From Topomyia yanbarensis (lineage: Eukaryota; Arthropoda; Insecta; Diptera; Culicidae): DNA of 64,000 nt. The position numbers were made by a program, and so were the translations under genes. The notes below the pieces were generated by a model. The model was not told the DNA's origin. It searched no databases and saw nothing but the letters and a program-made list of their open reading frames with translations. Shown in pieces: positions 36,231-49,126 of this stretch. The first letter of the stretch is position 1, and every line of letters begins with the position of its first letter. Where the stretch lies: assembly GCF_030247195.1 (NCBI RefSeq), contig NC_080672.1, positions 89,553,113 through 89,617,112 of the forward strand, written 5' to 3'.

Positions 36231-36483
36231 TTAAAAATAGTGTTCTGCTGCTTCACCTCTTCCACAAAGCGCCTGCCAGATCAGAAATTTTTGGCATCTG
36301 GTTTTATATACTCTTCCCTCCATAAAGTCTTCCTGGACGTCGATAAACATTTTCCGAACACTTTTATTACGTTTGTGGCCTATGATTTGGGAACTTAAAC
36401 AATTTTCGTCAACTTGACGTACGAGTAGTTCCGAATTTTGTGATGCGCGAGTAAATTTAAGCTTCTCTTGCTTCGATGCCATT
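36231..36483 (-). other. Minus-strand open frame of unknown nature
   Basis: From an internal ATG near 36482 the frame gives about 83 residues, rich in Lys, Arg, Glu and Gln (MASKQEKLKFTRASQNSELL at its start). It has no recognised domain. The frame is open further upstream without support. It lies 0.4 kb downstream, in minus orientation, of the remnant at 36.9 kb and may be part of the same decayed element. Confidence 0.25.
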
Positions 36484-36639
36484 TTCACAACTGAAAAGCA
36501 AATGTCGAAATAATACAGTATGAATATTGCTACACGCATACAGCTTTGAAATGAGGTTTGTGCCGGTTTTTTAATTCGATGAAAAAAATTCGTCAAGTGA
36601 AAGTTGACCAAGTTTTGATCATAATATTCTCTATATTTT

Positions 36640-37360
36640 CCTAAACAGTGCTTTCAAAAAGCACCAATTTCTTTTTAACTTTAGCATGACTTACTTCAAC
36701 GTCCTATACAAAAATTATTCCTCATCCAAATTCCACAAGACAATCCTTCAAAACGGTTGGAAATCAGAGGTAGTTTCAGGTATAATAAAATCCTACAAGT
36801 CCTCGTGGTCTTTAAATAGCCCACCCCGTACTTCACCAGTTACTCGCACGTCAATGCTTATCGTTGACTACACCGTCAATTTCGACTTTCTGATCGGGCA
36901 TGTAGACGCAAAAGTCCATGGAACGCTCACAGCAAGCAACGTTTTTTGCCTGCATTAAAATGATCGTTAACGATTCTGAGCTTGTCCGAGCTGTCCTTTA
37001 ATATTTCGGTCACAGGGTCCTTCAGATCCCTTGAAATCTTAAACAAATTTAAAGCTTTAGTCTTTGGTCCGTAAAAAATATCACGGATGGCAAATTTGGT
37101 GGTAAGTTCTGGATATCGTTAAAGACGGGTAGTATTAGCCGTCGATACTGACTCGGCCTTCATATGGCCATCTAAAGGGGGAACTGGCCTCGTACCTACT
37201 CTGGGACGGTAAACTTGGTCGTGATGCTGAAATCTTCCTATCAAAAAAAGTTTTTTGTTTTGTTTCGTCATACGACACGATAAAACGTAATTTGATGAAA
37301 AACTGCGGGCAGAGTTTTCTGTGACATGGTTTTTTGCCAAGGCACTTTTCCACTTATTGC
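36640..37360 (-). pseudogene. Degenerate coding-like remnant (copy d of the shared core)
   Basis: The core at 36870-36914 reads VYMPDQKVEIDGVVNDK on the minus strand and matches the other three copies. Broken frames flank it on both sides. The family is not identified. Confidence 0.4.
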
Positions 37361-38130
37361 AATTTGGTGTATTTTACACCTTGTAGATATGTAGTCCAGA
37401 ATTTCTAGCTGCATCAGGTATTGTCATGATTGGTAAGACTTTGAATTCTTAAATATCCATTATTTTTAATATTTTTTTTAGAATTTCTGTAACACCTTTA
37501 TTAAATTCATTCAATTTTCAGTAACTATTTTGAATCATCATGATTATTTTTTTTGTTAAGCCTCTTCTGAAAAAAAAAATTCTGGCTAGGCAACGAGCCT
37601 GTTACGACAGTTAGTTAGCTCAATGCAATACCTGCAATTTTACATTGAGTTTTTATGTAATAATTAAACAAACTAATTTTAAATATTTGATTAATTTGCC
37701 TGTGCTTTTCCCAATCCTAGTTGAAATAAACGCACTCCTCATACATGATCAAGCCTTTTTCCAACAATTACTGATGACCGTTTATTCTAGTTTTATGCGC
37801 TTCATTAATCCAAAAGAAATAAGTATTAATTTCAAAATTCTAAAAAAACTCGTTCTCTCGCCCCTTGTAAGCTCCGACTAAGAGGAAAAAGCGTGCTAGA
37901 ATTAATTAACATATTAGCTGTAAAAACACCACACCAAGCAAGACCAAATGCCGCTGGCGAACAGAACCGTGGCTGACGGAGTGCAAAGAGCCAGGCAGCA
38001 CCACGGTGTGTGAAACCAGCAAGGTAGCGTAGGGTGACCAAAACACCATGTTCATGAATTTTCTCTGATGAGAATAAAAGTCTTCAAGTTTTCCCTGCAT
38101 TTTAGGGTAATTTATATTGAAAAGTCCGAA
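37361..38130. other. AT-rich DNA, nothing recognised
   Basis: No convincing frame or repeat. Confidence 0.3.
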
Positions 38131-40450
38131 TTTTTACGGCGGAACACATTCAATAAACGGATCGGTTCCGACGTACCACACCACCCTAGTGCGAATTCGA
38201 ACAACCGAGACTCTTTCTACCGTCGGTCAAAACCCAGGAACTGGCGACCTGGGGACGCAGAGGATAAACGAAACATCACCGTCGTAACATCAGTACTGAA
38301 ACCTCCGGTCTCCGGCACTAGCATCTCCAGTAGCCTCCGGGCCCGGTCTCTTTACTCCACTTCCGAATCTCACCAACTATAGGTACATTCATTCTACTTG
38401 ATTCTTCGATCCGATGAAAAGCCACAAGTAAAAGCATGTACACACTCTCGCACACACTCACCACCGACACCGGTGTGTATGGCGAAAAGATCCACATTTT
38501 ATGCTGGCTGCTGGATGTCAGAGTGAAACAAGTGAAATGAACCCAGGGCGTGACTGATGGGTCGGCGGGTGAATGGTGGTGGCGGTTGGATGTGAAATGA
38601 AGCCAAAGCGCGGGTTATAAAATTACATACTTGAGAATCGGAGCTCATCGGTCGATGAGGAGGAGAAGCAGCACCGGGGATCAAACGCCTAGGATTGGCT
38701 GGCCTGCCAAGATGAAACTGCACTGATATCGAACGAATCGGCAAAGTCGGTTGATTTCTGTTTATTCTTTGCCTTCTTGCTTTGGAGAATCGGTTCGGTT
38801 TTCGGCATAAGCGCAGATATCTTGGTCTTCGATCGGGTTGAAGGCTTTCGTGCGAAGGGGGAAAAAAGTATCCGTTCAACTAAGCTGTTCGGAGCTGGTG
38901 GATCGAACAGATTTAATCTGTTGTGGAAAACGTTTCCTACTGGGTTCCCGCGTACCAGTAATCCGTTTCTGTTTCAGTTCGATTCGGGAGAAATGCGACT
39001 ATCGAAGCAGGGATCCAATTTCGAGTGCTTTCCGGATTTATCTTGTCATCACGTCGTGAACTCGATCTTGACGTTTGGCAGAATAAAAACCCCATGAGGA
39101 CTTTATCGATGTGCTCAAGGAACCCATCAGTATTATTCTGAGACTCTGCCAACTGAATGTTAATTGAACCGCTTGTCACTGCTGCTCTCGACGTGTCAGA
39201 ATCTGAAAGTTCATTGTCCTAATGCCGTTTCGAGTTCGGTCATGTTTTCAAACCCTTCCGTTATAGTGTAAAAAAGCACAACGTGACCAACCCTTGGGCT
39301 TGTTCGACCTGAAACTGTCAGCGGAAAGGCACGGTTTTTAACCTATATTGGAATCCCTTTCCCCCCAATCGAATAGCACAATTCCATCGACCTGATTACT
39401 AAATAGTTACCTGTGAACGCTGATTACATGTCCTAAGTTCGTAAACACGAAAAAACAACCATAATGGAGCATCTATCCAAGTTTTGCCTACATGTAGAAC
39501 GCGTGTAAGGCGGCACACTCCCGCCACTTTAAAGCATCAATTATTCATACCAACCCGATCATCATCAGTCAGGTTCCGCTCATATATTACGCGACCTGGC
39601 CGGCATGGCATGGCAACTACATTTGCTTACCCTCTGCAAGACCTTCCGTCAGCACTTGTTCGTTGCCCTATAATTTATTAATCCATCCGATGTAACTGTT
39701 CCTACAAGCTACAACTATGCTTCTAAGTTGTAACCGCGTGAATGTGTGTATATGCCTATGTGTCTGTTCATGTCCGTGTGCCCTGCCTTTCTTGTGGTCG
39801 CTATTCGTCGCCGCTTTACTTTGCTCGTTATTAATTTATTCATTCGCCTTCTGCCTCGGTATGGGAAGACCCTTTTCGGACTTCTTCCGCGGAGTGATAC
39901 TCTTTGCCCCATCGGTACTGGTAGGCAGTGATACTTCTCCATTAGCCGACAGCTGGGACAGACGCGCAAGGGTGGACGAACGAGGGAAGGAGTCCGACCC
40001 GGTCGCCGCACAGCGCGCTCCGACACCACGTCTATCAGAAAGCGCGCCGAGTGGAGCTCACTAGCAGCTCTCAGATAATGTTTTATTAATAACAGCTTAA
40101 TGTTTCGGTCGATTGACTCGAGAATGATTCTGTGGAAGAGGAGAGAGGTTTGCGCGTCGTTCGTCGTTCGGTGCGCTTCCCGCGTCAATGACAGCAGCCT
40201 CCCTAAATGATGATCTGATTTGGCCTTCGCCAAGAAATCGTGAGGATGTTGTTGAAATGAAGCCAGGAATTGAAACGATCACAGTTTGTTTTTTTTTTGG
40301 TAAAATATCTGCCATTAGAGATGGTGTCCGAAACCTGTTCAGATTCAGCAGACAGATAGAATATTTATATTTTCGGATCGATGCTTTGATTTCAGCGAGG
40401 TTCCGAAAAAAAATAAATGTCGCGAGCAAACGCTTTAGAAAATATTAAAA
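38131..40450. other. Single-copy-looking DNA block
   Basis: Composition is balanced and no part repeats in the window. The plus and minus frames at 39715-40233 overlap each other and lack domains. Sub-blocks at 39530-39700 and 40060-40130 hold several ATTA/TAAT homeodomain-type words. This may be host intronic or regulatory DNA. Confidence 0.4.
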
Positions 40451-40790
40451 TTTTGTATGCATTGTTATTAAATTCGATCCATGGCTCCGACCCCAGAATT
40501 GAATAGGCATGGTTACCATTAAAGATACTAAATAATTGGATGGAAAATCATATTTTAATAAAACATTTAATTTTCTCGAAGGAAAAAAAAATGATTGAAC
40601 CAATTTGCACACTCCTAACTTATGAAAGTTATCAACTGACTCCAACTTGCTGTCAGTTAGACTATAAATTAGGTGTTGTGCCGTTATGTGCAAATTATTT
40701 CAGCCATTTTATTTCTTTCGACAAAATAAAAGGTTGCATATTCTCAGGCGTTTGGCTCTCTCGTTCAAGTTCATTTCCTTGTACTCTTCA
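40451..40790. other. Unassigned AT-rich DNA
   Basis: No feature recognised. Confidence 0.3.
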
Positions 40791-40796
40791 GTGATC

Positions 40797-43700
40797 CAGA
40801 GCTTCGCGATTGCATGTTTGCCTTTGTGCATCATCGCAAAGAGCTCGAGTGGTTGTATGTTAACCTGTTTGTTCGCGTGGACGTTTCTATGACGCATGTA
40901 CTAGCGTGTATGTAACTTCGCGTTTATTAATTCGATGTTGTAGCCGTGTGGCCATTCGCACATTCACATGTGTTCTTGAATGATCGCGCGGACAGTGAAT
41001 CTTATACTCAATTTTCATTGAACGGTTCAGATGCTAGAAGAGAGTGAGTTCCCCAATATCACTAGAGTCACTAGAGCCCGGTCACGTACCATGGACTGTT
41101 GTATAGTGTATATCAGCGTATTTTTTTCCTTTTTATTAGATTTGGCCAACTGAAGACCTGTACCTAGGACCGATGCACAGTGATTTTTCACCAAAAACGC
41201 GCCATAAATTATTCACGCGAAAACGATACAGCGTAGAGTAATGATGTTCTCGGCTTATTTATGCTGAGCAAAGACCTTCATTTTAGTGATACAGTTATAG
41301 TGATTGATCTCCCTTGAACCGAGATATTTAGTAGATTTTTTTAAGTTTGAAAAACAGGTTGATATTTTCGGAAATAGCTCGTTTCTTTGAATATCTTTAC
41401 TGAAGACCAAGAAACTCTATTTTTAGTACATTCGAAGTTACAGACCGTTGTTTTTTGAATAAAAACTTTATTAAGCATAACTTCCTTAATATCGTAGATA
41501 GAGTATCAGCATTAGACTGCCCAGAAAAATAATGAATTTTTGAAAACTCATTCGGCCCACCCCTGAGTCGATTTCTAGTCCCACCAGGAGTACTTACACC
41601 AAATTTGAAGCAAATCGGACAAGTCTAGCTACCGGACCAACGTGCCTGAGGTTTATATGGGATTTTTCGACAATTTACATGGAGAAAACCCACTAGCTCG
41701 CATTTTTGTCGCTAGGTGGCACTGTATGCATCGTATTATCACTATAAGTGAAAATAAGAAAGATAATTTAATTGTCTACAACTTTGCCGAAGACTGCTAG
41801 TCAATCTGGCATTGTTAAAAGAAGTTATTAAACTTTTAGCGAAGTGATGTCTGAATAAGTTTTGTATGGGGCCTAGCAGTGCATGGTTGTGTATCAGTAC
41901 TCGATTCGAATGAACTAAATATTTTTGTGAAATAATGGTTGGCTTTAGCTCAATGGTATGTTCAGAAGAATTGTAGTACATAATACGAGTTATGTTTTAG
42001 TTAGAAAATTTTAGTTCCATCTATGGCCGCATAGAGGGCGCCAAAATTGCGACCCATTTTTTAAATTTTTTATATTTTGTTACCATAAACCTAAAGAGAA
42101 AAGAAACATTTTGATTGTGATTGCATGATGGAGAAAAAATCGGTAGAAAAGTTTTTCTAACAATAACTTCGTACATGTTTTTAAATTTCATACTAATTGA
42201 CATACAAAATTGTAATTTTATTACAGAATATAATTCTAAGCACCATTTAAAATCAAAATGCATTTAACAAAAATCTTCCAAAATGCGATAGTTTTCGAGA
42301 TATTTGAAATTTTGCTACTTCAAAAACAATTAGTTCGTGTAATTATGCTCTTTTTAAAAGTTATTCGCGTTACCCCATCAAAAAATGTCAAAACTTTAAT
42401 GTTTATCGTTTTAAAGACGTAAAAGCAACCTTTTTGGTGTATTTGGATCATGGAGAAGGTTTCAATAAAAAAAAATTCCTAACAACAACTTTTGACATTT
42501 TTTTATAATTTTTACTATTTGCAGTCAAAAATACAATTTTCTTTTTGAATATGATTCTAAACGCCATTTTAAATCGAAATGCTCTTAACAAAAATTTTCT
42601 AAAATGTCGTAGTTCTCGAGATATTTTAACTTTTGTTTTAACAACACAATTATTTTGTTTTATTACGACCTTTTCATAAGTTAGTCGCGTTTCTCCATCA
42701 ACAATAATAGGTTTTTCAAAAGGTCCATAAACTTTCGTGCAACTCTCTCTTTGACATCAAGGTTTTTGGTAACAAAATATAAAAAATTTAAAAAAATGGG
42801 TTTTTTCGCAATTTAAATTTTTATCATAAATTTTTGTTTTTTTGAAAAATGACACATTTTTTTTCAGACAGAAGTATTCATTCCCTGTAACTCGTTCTCA
42901 GATAGTTTTGCTGTATAAAATACAGTAATCGAACAAAAAAAAATTGAAATTCATACACGAAGAAACATTTACGCCCTTTTGAAAAGTTGCTCTTGAGTCA
43001 AAATAATCATATTACCTGTGGAAAATATTTAGTCTTGCATGACGGTGAAACGTGTAAAGTTTCATTGGAATCTAAGATGGTCGGTCACGAATTTAAAGAT
43101 TTTCGGACGGATCTTCGTGAAATTCCTCTTATATGTAAAAAATTGAGTATTTTAACGATTGTAATAAGTTGATAGAATGTATAAAACTCGTAGGAGTGAT
43201 ATTTGATTTATTATTCCAAAAGACTTTATTTGGAGGTCATAAAAATATAACATGCTATAGCTTCGAAAGTATTCAAAGAAGAGAAATCAGAAAACTTTGC
43301 CGAAAACGTTTGCTCGTTTCGTCTACTAAAAACATTATTGAGAGATCTCACATTTAGAAGGATTAATCACCAAAATTATAGAAGAAAAATTTAAGGCTTT
43401 GCTATTAAATACACGAGTTAAGCCAAGTATGTGATAAAGAAAGTTCTACAGTTTGATAATTAAGAGCTTTTCAGGGACCATACGGACCTTATTAGGATAA
43501 TATTTAAATTTTTTTATTAATGGCCTTTAAGGAGATATCCAAAAACAACAAGCAATATTGTTGGAGGTATTAATGTTCAGGACTTCCTGCCTTCAGCAAA
43601 GTTGTTGGCAAAAACTTACTCAACAACTCTGCCGGAGACATAATTTTAATTTTTGTACGTGCAGGTTGGTAAATATATCTCAATTTTTGGGAAGCTTAAT

Positions 43701-45600
43701 CATTGAAATCGCAATACCATGTGAAATGGCTTATAATGTTCACAAATTCCGCTGAAGACGTCTTTGACCCAAACTTAACGATAATAAATAAGTAATAAAT
43801 TTCCCGATTTTGGCCAAAAAACCACTGTACGAGGGTAAGGACTTCCAGACGTAACCTTTTCATGATCGCGCGAATACGGGCATTTGTTGGTTTGCGCTTG
43901 AGACCACGTTTAAAAGTGTATAAGTACTAAAACGTTCACTTAATCATCGAGACGTCTTCTTATTCGCAAGATTTCGAGCCTTGGTGTGCGAAAGATTCTA
44001 GCGATTATATGTTAACGTGTTTGATTGCATGGGAATTTGTATGTCGCGTGTGCCACTGTGTATGTAACTTCACGTGTGTAAGTTCGATTGTATAACTGTC
44101 TTGTCATTTGCATAGTCGTGGAGATTAATATTGAGTGCACGGCTCAGATGTTAGAACTGAAAGTATGTACCGAGGGTGCTAGGACTAGAGATAGGTGCTT
44201 CCGACCGCAAAATTTAAGCATCGTCGTTTCAAACGAAACTTTACAGTTGCGTTCGGTTCCATGATTTTCCGTGGAAATTGCAATATTTTGATGCAAAGGC
44301 AATTCTTCAAAAGGGCGTAGACGTTTCTTCGTGTATTAATTTCAAATTTTTTTTGTTCATTTACTCTATTTTGTACAGTAAAACGATCTGATGACGAGTT
44401 ACAGGGAAAGAATACTTCTGCACGAAAAAAATATACACTGAAAAAAATGTGTCATTTTTCACAAAAAACAAAAATTTATGATAAAAATTTCAATTGCAAA
44501 AAAAACCATTTTTTCTAATTTTTACATTTTGTCAACAAAAACCTAAAGAGAAAAAAATATTTTGAATGTGATTTTATGATGGAGAACTCATCACCAAAAA
44601 AAATTTTTAAATTAATGCACGTAGAAACGTCTACGCCCTTTTAAAAAATTGCACTTGAGTCAAAATAATTGTATCGACTGTGGAAAATGTTTAGTCTTCC
44701 ATGCCGGCCGAACCTGTAAAGTTTCATCGCAATCTGAGATGGTCGGTCACGATTTTAGAGATTTTCGGACGGATCACTTGAGACCGCGTTCATAAACTGT
44801 AGGTGCTAAAACATTCACTTAATCACAAGGGTGTTTTTACGTTTGCCCGATCGCGAGCGTACCAGGGCTTTATTATCGTGTAGGGCTCGAGCGTTTGTAT
44901 GTGAATGGGTTTGATCGCGTCGCGTGTATGTAACTTCGCATGTATAGCTTCGTTTTATGTCCCCGTAACCGCTCACACATTGGCCATAAATGTTCGTGTG
45001 AGCCGCTAAATTGAGTGTACGGTTCAAATCTAGAAGGGAGTGAGTTCTGCTTTATCACTAGAGAATCCGGTGTTGGCATCCTGAAACCTCTAGTATATAT
45101 AAGATAATTTTTCTTTTTCCTGTTTTAATCAAAATTAATGGCATGAACTTAGGCAGTCAGGACGAAAAGTAGAGGCTTTCGGACCTGACCAATTCATTTT
45201 CGCGTGAGAACAAGCGCTGGTACAATCTGCGACTGTGTTTATAAATTCAAGCGTTATCATATTGATGTGATCACCGAGGCGTTTCTATGTATGCGAGATC
45301 GCCGGGCTTAGGTGTGCGCAGATAATCACGATTGCATGATCGCATGCGTGACCAGATTTGTACTATCGCGAAGGACACGAACGTGTCTATGTTAACATGC
45401 TTGATCGCGTAGGCGTTTTTATGTCGCGTTTGCTAGTGTGTTTATAAATTCAAGGGTTTGAATTCGTTTATATAACCGTGTAGCCGTTTACATATTCGCG
45501 TGGGGTTTTCAATTTTAGAATGTTCGAGTATACGGTTCAAATGAAGGAAAAAGCGCGCTCCCTTTATCTCACTGGGGTCAACAATATGGCGTCTAGAGAC
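40797..45600 (+). repeat. Cluster of Rep-B copies
   Basis: Rep-B words ('gtgtatgtaacttcgcgt', 'gtacggttcagatgctag', 'agtgagttcccc') recur in order at about 40797-41090, 43850-44200, 44770-45080 and 45230-45600, all in plus orientation. The spaces between are AT-rich repeat DNA with recurring 'aactttgccgaagac' words. There is no coding capacity. Rep-B may be an old transposon; its termini are not defined. Confidence 0.55.
42864..44425. repeat. Foldback inside the Rep-B cluster
   Basis: The arm at 42864-42985 (agaagtattcattccctgta ... acgcccttttgaaaag) is matched in reverse complement at 44305-44425. A direct copy of the neighbouring block (42970-43120) lies at 44630-44780 (shared words 'gatggtcggtcacga', 'agattttcggacggatc'). 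Confidence 0.6.
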
Positions 45601-45779
45601 TTGTTTTCTAGCGTACATAAGTTCTATTTTCTAGATTGGGAGCTCCCAAACGAGCATGTGTCATAATCGTGCAAAACTCGGGCATTTGTATGTTGGCACA
45701 TGAGACAGCAATTCTAAATTGAGTGTTGTCGAGAAAGGAACAACACAGTCTGTCTTCTGACATCGCGTAAAGCGTAGGC

Positions 45780-46590
45780 ATCTGTGGAACAAGCCAGCGT
45801 TTTGTTCTATATCCAGTGCACAAATAGTGTTATATCGTTGTCCTGGCTGCGCAGTGGAATGATTCTGCCAAAGGAAACGAATATACCCGTGCCACGGGAT
45901 AATACAGTTTCGATCGATGGAAGACCCACAGTTCAGGAAGTGGAAGGTGGAGATGGATACCTTCTTACATGGATATCGAATGCAAATCACCGGAGAATGG
46001 CATAACCTATAAGCAACCAACGCTGATCATATCCTGGGATGATCCAAACATGCCAATTCTTTAACCAAATAGCCCACTACGGAAAAACATGCGCCGAGAC
46101 AACTAGTCAAAACTCATCTACTACAGCCTACTCTAACAAGGAGCCACAAACATTTACACACAAGATACACCAAAAACAACGACCCAATCAACCAATAATG
46201 AACGACCACGACAACCGCTCCCAAACGAACAACCACCATCACCAATAAAGAAGTAAATACTGACGAATTTACAACAACGACCCGTAAAATAAGAAACAAA
46301 TAAGAACCTCTGACCGTGAATAGTAAGAAAGTAGCACCGATGATGACATGGACGTGATCGACAACGCGAGAGAAGATAGACTGAATGGCCCCCAGGCTGT
46401 GACTGAAAAACAACTAATGCTTCACCGCTACGGAAAAGGATCTCAGCACGCAGCAGCAAGCTGCGCTAACAAGATCTGGCAGACAGACGTTCTTAGTATT
46501 TTTTTTTAGTTTTACATATTGTAAAAACTTAAAAGATCCACGGCTCAGTTGTGCTAACGCATTCAGCCGTGTTAAATAAATCTATAAACA
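45780..46590 (+). pseudogene. Non-LTR retrotransposon ORF1 (gag-like) remnant with 3' end
   Basis: Broken plus-strand frames include a gag-like stretch (CKSPENGITYKQPTLIISW, about 45980-46040) and a zinc-knuckle-like word (TCQFFNQIAHYGKTC, from 46045) in which one Cys is lost. The 3' part ends with 'cggctcagttgtgctaacgc', 'attcagccg' and 'aataaatctataaaca', resembling the 3' ends of mosquito Jockey-type elements. No reverse transcriptase is present: the copy is deleted and dead. Confidence 0.55.
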
Positions 46591-46599
46591 AAATACTTT

Positions 46600-47680
46600 T
46601 TATATTTTATATCAAGCACTTAAAATTGTAAAATTGTCAAATGAATCTATGGAAAAAATCCTTTTATATCAAACGATTAAAATTGTACAACGCTCAGGAG
46701 TGTGGAAATGAGGTCTGTGTTAGGGAAAGTCTCTCGCAAATTTGCGAATATTGTATGTGTTTTGCATGCTTTTCATATATTTACGGATGTTTCAATAATT
46801 TACTGTTAAAACACACAACTAAATTTGTCAACAATTATATATAGGGAATTGTATGAATCCATTGGTATTCGAATCATGAAAATCCATGAAAGTTGTTGAT
46901 ACTAACAAAACGTAACCAAAACTTTGTTTTCTCGCATTTTCAATATCATACGGATTTTTCAATTTATTACAGTTGAAATATCAAAATAAAGTTGCAAAAA
47001 AATATTTAAGTTGGGCTTTTTTGAATCGATTGGTGATTAAATGTCGCAAATCCATCAATAATTAACAGCGCTACGGTTATTGAAAATTATGTCACATTTT
47101 CGGGACGAACATCGATTTTCAGATCTTAGCATTTCCAATATGTACTAAAAGTTCTAGAGCCCTTCCTCAGGCCCCAGCTTACTACATCATGAACGTCATA
47201 CCCTCAAAAGCAATGCATAACGGTTAAAGGTATTTTTAATGCGGTTGGATGGATCCACTCCTTGCTACGTGACGCTAGAAAATAAAACTTAATATTGTAA
47301 TAATAAATAGATGACTCTTTACACATATAACGGACAAAATATCACGAGCTACTTTTTTGATAAGATGACACATTACAAAAAACATGCTCAGAAACTTCTG
47401 AAAAAACTCCTCTGCGAATATCAAATCCTATACGCACTAAGAACAACAGCAAAAACAGCATCTAGCACCTCAGAATAAACAGCAAGCACCATCAGAGAGG
47501 AAGCAATTGTGGAAGACGACGAATTGACACACATGACCGATAAGTGTTACTATGTTTTAATTGCCGCAAGGTTCTACTGTATCGATTTTGTTGGCTATTT
47601 TCGGCAAATTTGAGACTAAGAGAAACGAAAGCAATGAAATTGAAAGACGGATAGGTATTCTAGAGCGAATCAGTTATAAA
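46600..47680. other. AT-rich DNA, nothing recognised
   Basis: No convincing frame or repeat. Confidence 0.3.
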
Positions 47681-47688
47681 CTTAGAAC

Positions 47689-47943
47689 GGAAAACTAGAA
47701 CTAGGCAGGCTCATATGGGCATGATCGAAAGGAAATGTGAAGAATTTTTTGCCTTCTGCAGAGCAGGAGTTGGGCGTTTCACCCAAGTCTACCGGCGGTA
47801 AAACATGATGATGAGTTATGTTCTACCATAGACCATGCGGTAGACTTGGGTGAAACGCCCAACTCCTACTCTGCAGAAGGCAAAAAATTCTTCACATTTC
47901 CTTTCGATCATGCCCATATGAGCCTGCCTAGTTCTAGTTTTCC
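47689..47943. repeat. Near-perfect 106-bp inverted repeat (hairpin)
   Basis: Arms at 47689-47794 and 47838-47943 are reverse complements with a single difference (C against T at the gcagagYaggag position), separated by 43 bp. Both arms can encode the same short peptide (word EEFFAFCR), so the arm derives from coding-like DNA. No target duplication is visible. Confidence 0.9.
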
Positions 47944-48300
47944 TTGTGCGACCACCCCTGGCTGCTACTCCGTTATCGATCTGGACTAGCTGAAGTTGCA
48001 CAGGGAACCAGTAGATAACTATGCTTGGGAGTAGCGAAACATCTTTCAATGTGCAACTCCTGGTATTCCTAAAGTGTTTATTGATCAATACCGGCGCCGG
48101 CCAGGCCCGAACGTAGATTGCGGAAGGAAAGGGAAGGCATTGTTAGTCCGATACTTGCTTTTGCTAGAGGCCGTATATACTACTGCGCACTCCACAAGTA
48201 TCACGGCAGGAAGATATTTGTTAGTAAGTATAGAAGTTGGATTCTACTTCTTCTTTCGTCTCACAACAACAGAGTAAGCAATCTAGTTTATTTACTAAAG
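47944..48300 (-). pseudogene. Coding-like remnant next to the hairpin, shared with 29.5 kb
   Basis: A minus frame (48088-47816) runs through the right hairpin arm with no recognised domain. The segment 48152-48224 matches 29479-29554 in reverse complement. This is probably a decayed repeated element. Confidence 0.35.
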
Positions 48301-48599
48301 TTGCTTCGAATTGTTGAACTTTGTAGAACATTACGTAGGTTAATTTCAAATATCCAAAAAACTGATTCTTTGAATACCCAAACCAAAAAGACCACCATCC
48401 TTTTATTAATATGCTCGTATATACAATCTAACTTAGACTGCATGCAAGAACATTAATTTTGATCGTTCCATTCAATCCTAACAACTCTCTTACTCCCTTT
48501 TGTAAGAGTCTTCCGAAGGCTCCATACACCTGCTTTCATAAAAAAATAAAATAATAACATAAGAACCATCATAACTCAGATAATTGCACTGCGTCCCAA
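48301..48599. other. Unassigned DNA
   Basis: No feature recognised. Confidence 0.3.
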
Positions 48600-49126
48600 T
48601 TAACCCATTATAACCCAGGGGTTTCAAAAAGTGAGCCAAATGCAGTGATATCTTCAATTCCATAAAAAAATGTATCAAAGATTATGGGAAAAATAAAATC
48701 GCCACTTAAAATGGTTTTGAGAATGAAAATATCTCGTGCAAAAAATTTCGCACGATTAAATAAAAACAACAAATTTTAAGTTGTTTCACATATTTCTTCG
48801 GATTTTCTGATAGACAACACTTCTTTTATACCTGTGGGAACGTTTTGTCACATAATGGAATTATTTGAACGAATTCCAACAATAAAATCTAATTAAATGT
48901 ATTGCTTACTTTTCAGCCGCCATTTGCCCCTACTACACACGGTTCAAAAATGTCAATAAAATTACAAAAAATGGCAGCAGTCTTGTTTCACAATGAAATA
49001 TGAGGTGTAAAGATCCCATTAGTGCAATAATAAAGCAGTTACATGCCAAAATTCTACAGTAAATACACGTTAAACGATGAATAGTTCTGCGTATGAAATT
49101 TCATACGCTAGGATATAATGGGTTAA
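48600..49126 (-). mobile_element. piggyBac-type MITE, copy 2 (inverted)
   Basis: TTAA at 48600-48603 and 49123-49126 flank CCCATTATA and TATAATGGG. The body matches 30426-30918 in reverse complement, including the 20-bp palindrome at 49089-49108. It is about 34 bp longer than copy 1 because of small insertions. Confidence 0.88.

Noticed and set aside
39715..40233. A 172-residue minus-strand gene and a 115-residue plus-strand gene
   Set aside because: They overlap each other, have no recognised domain, and lie in a block with many chance frames.
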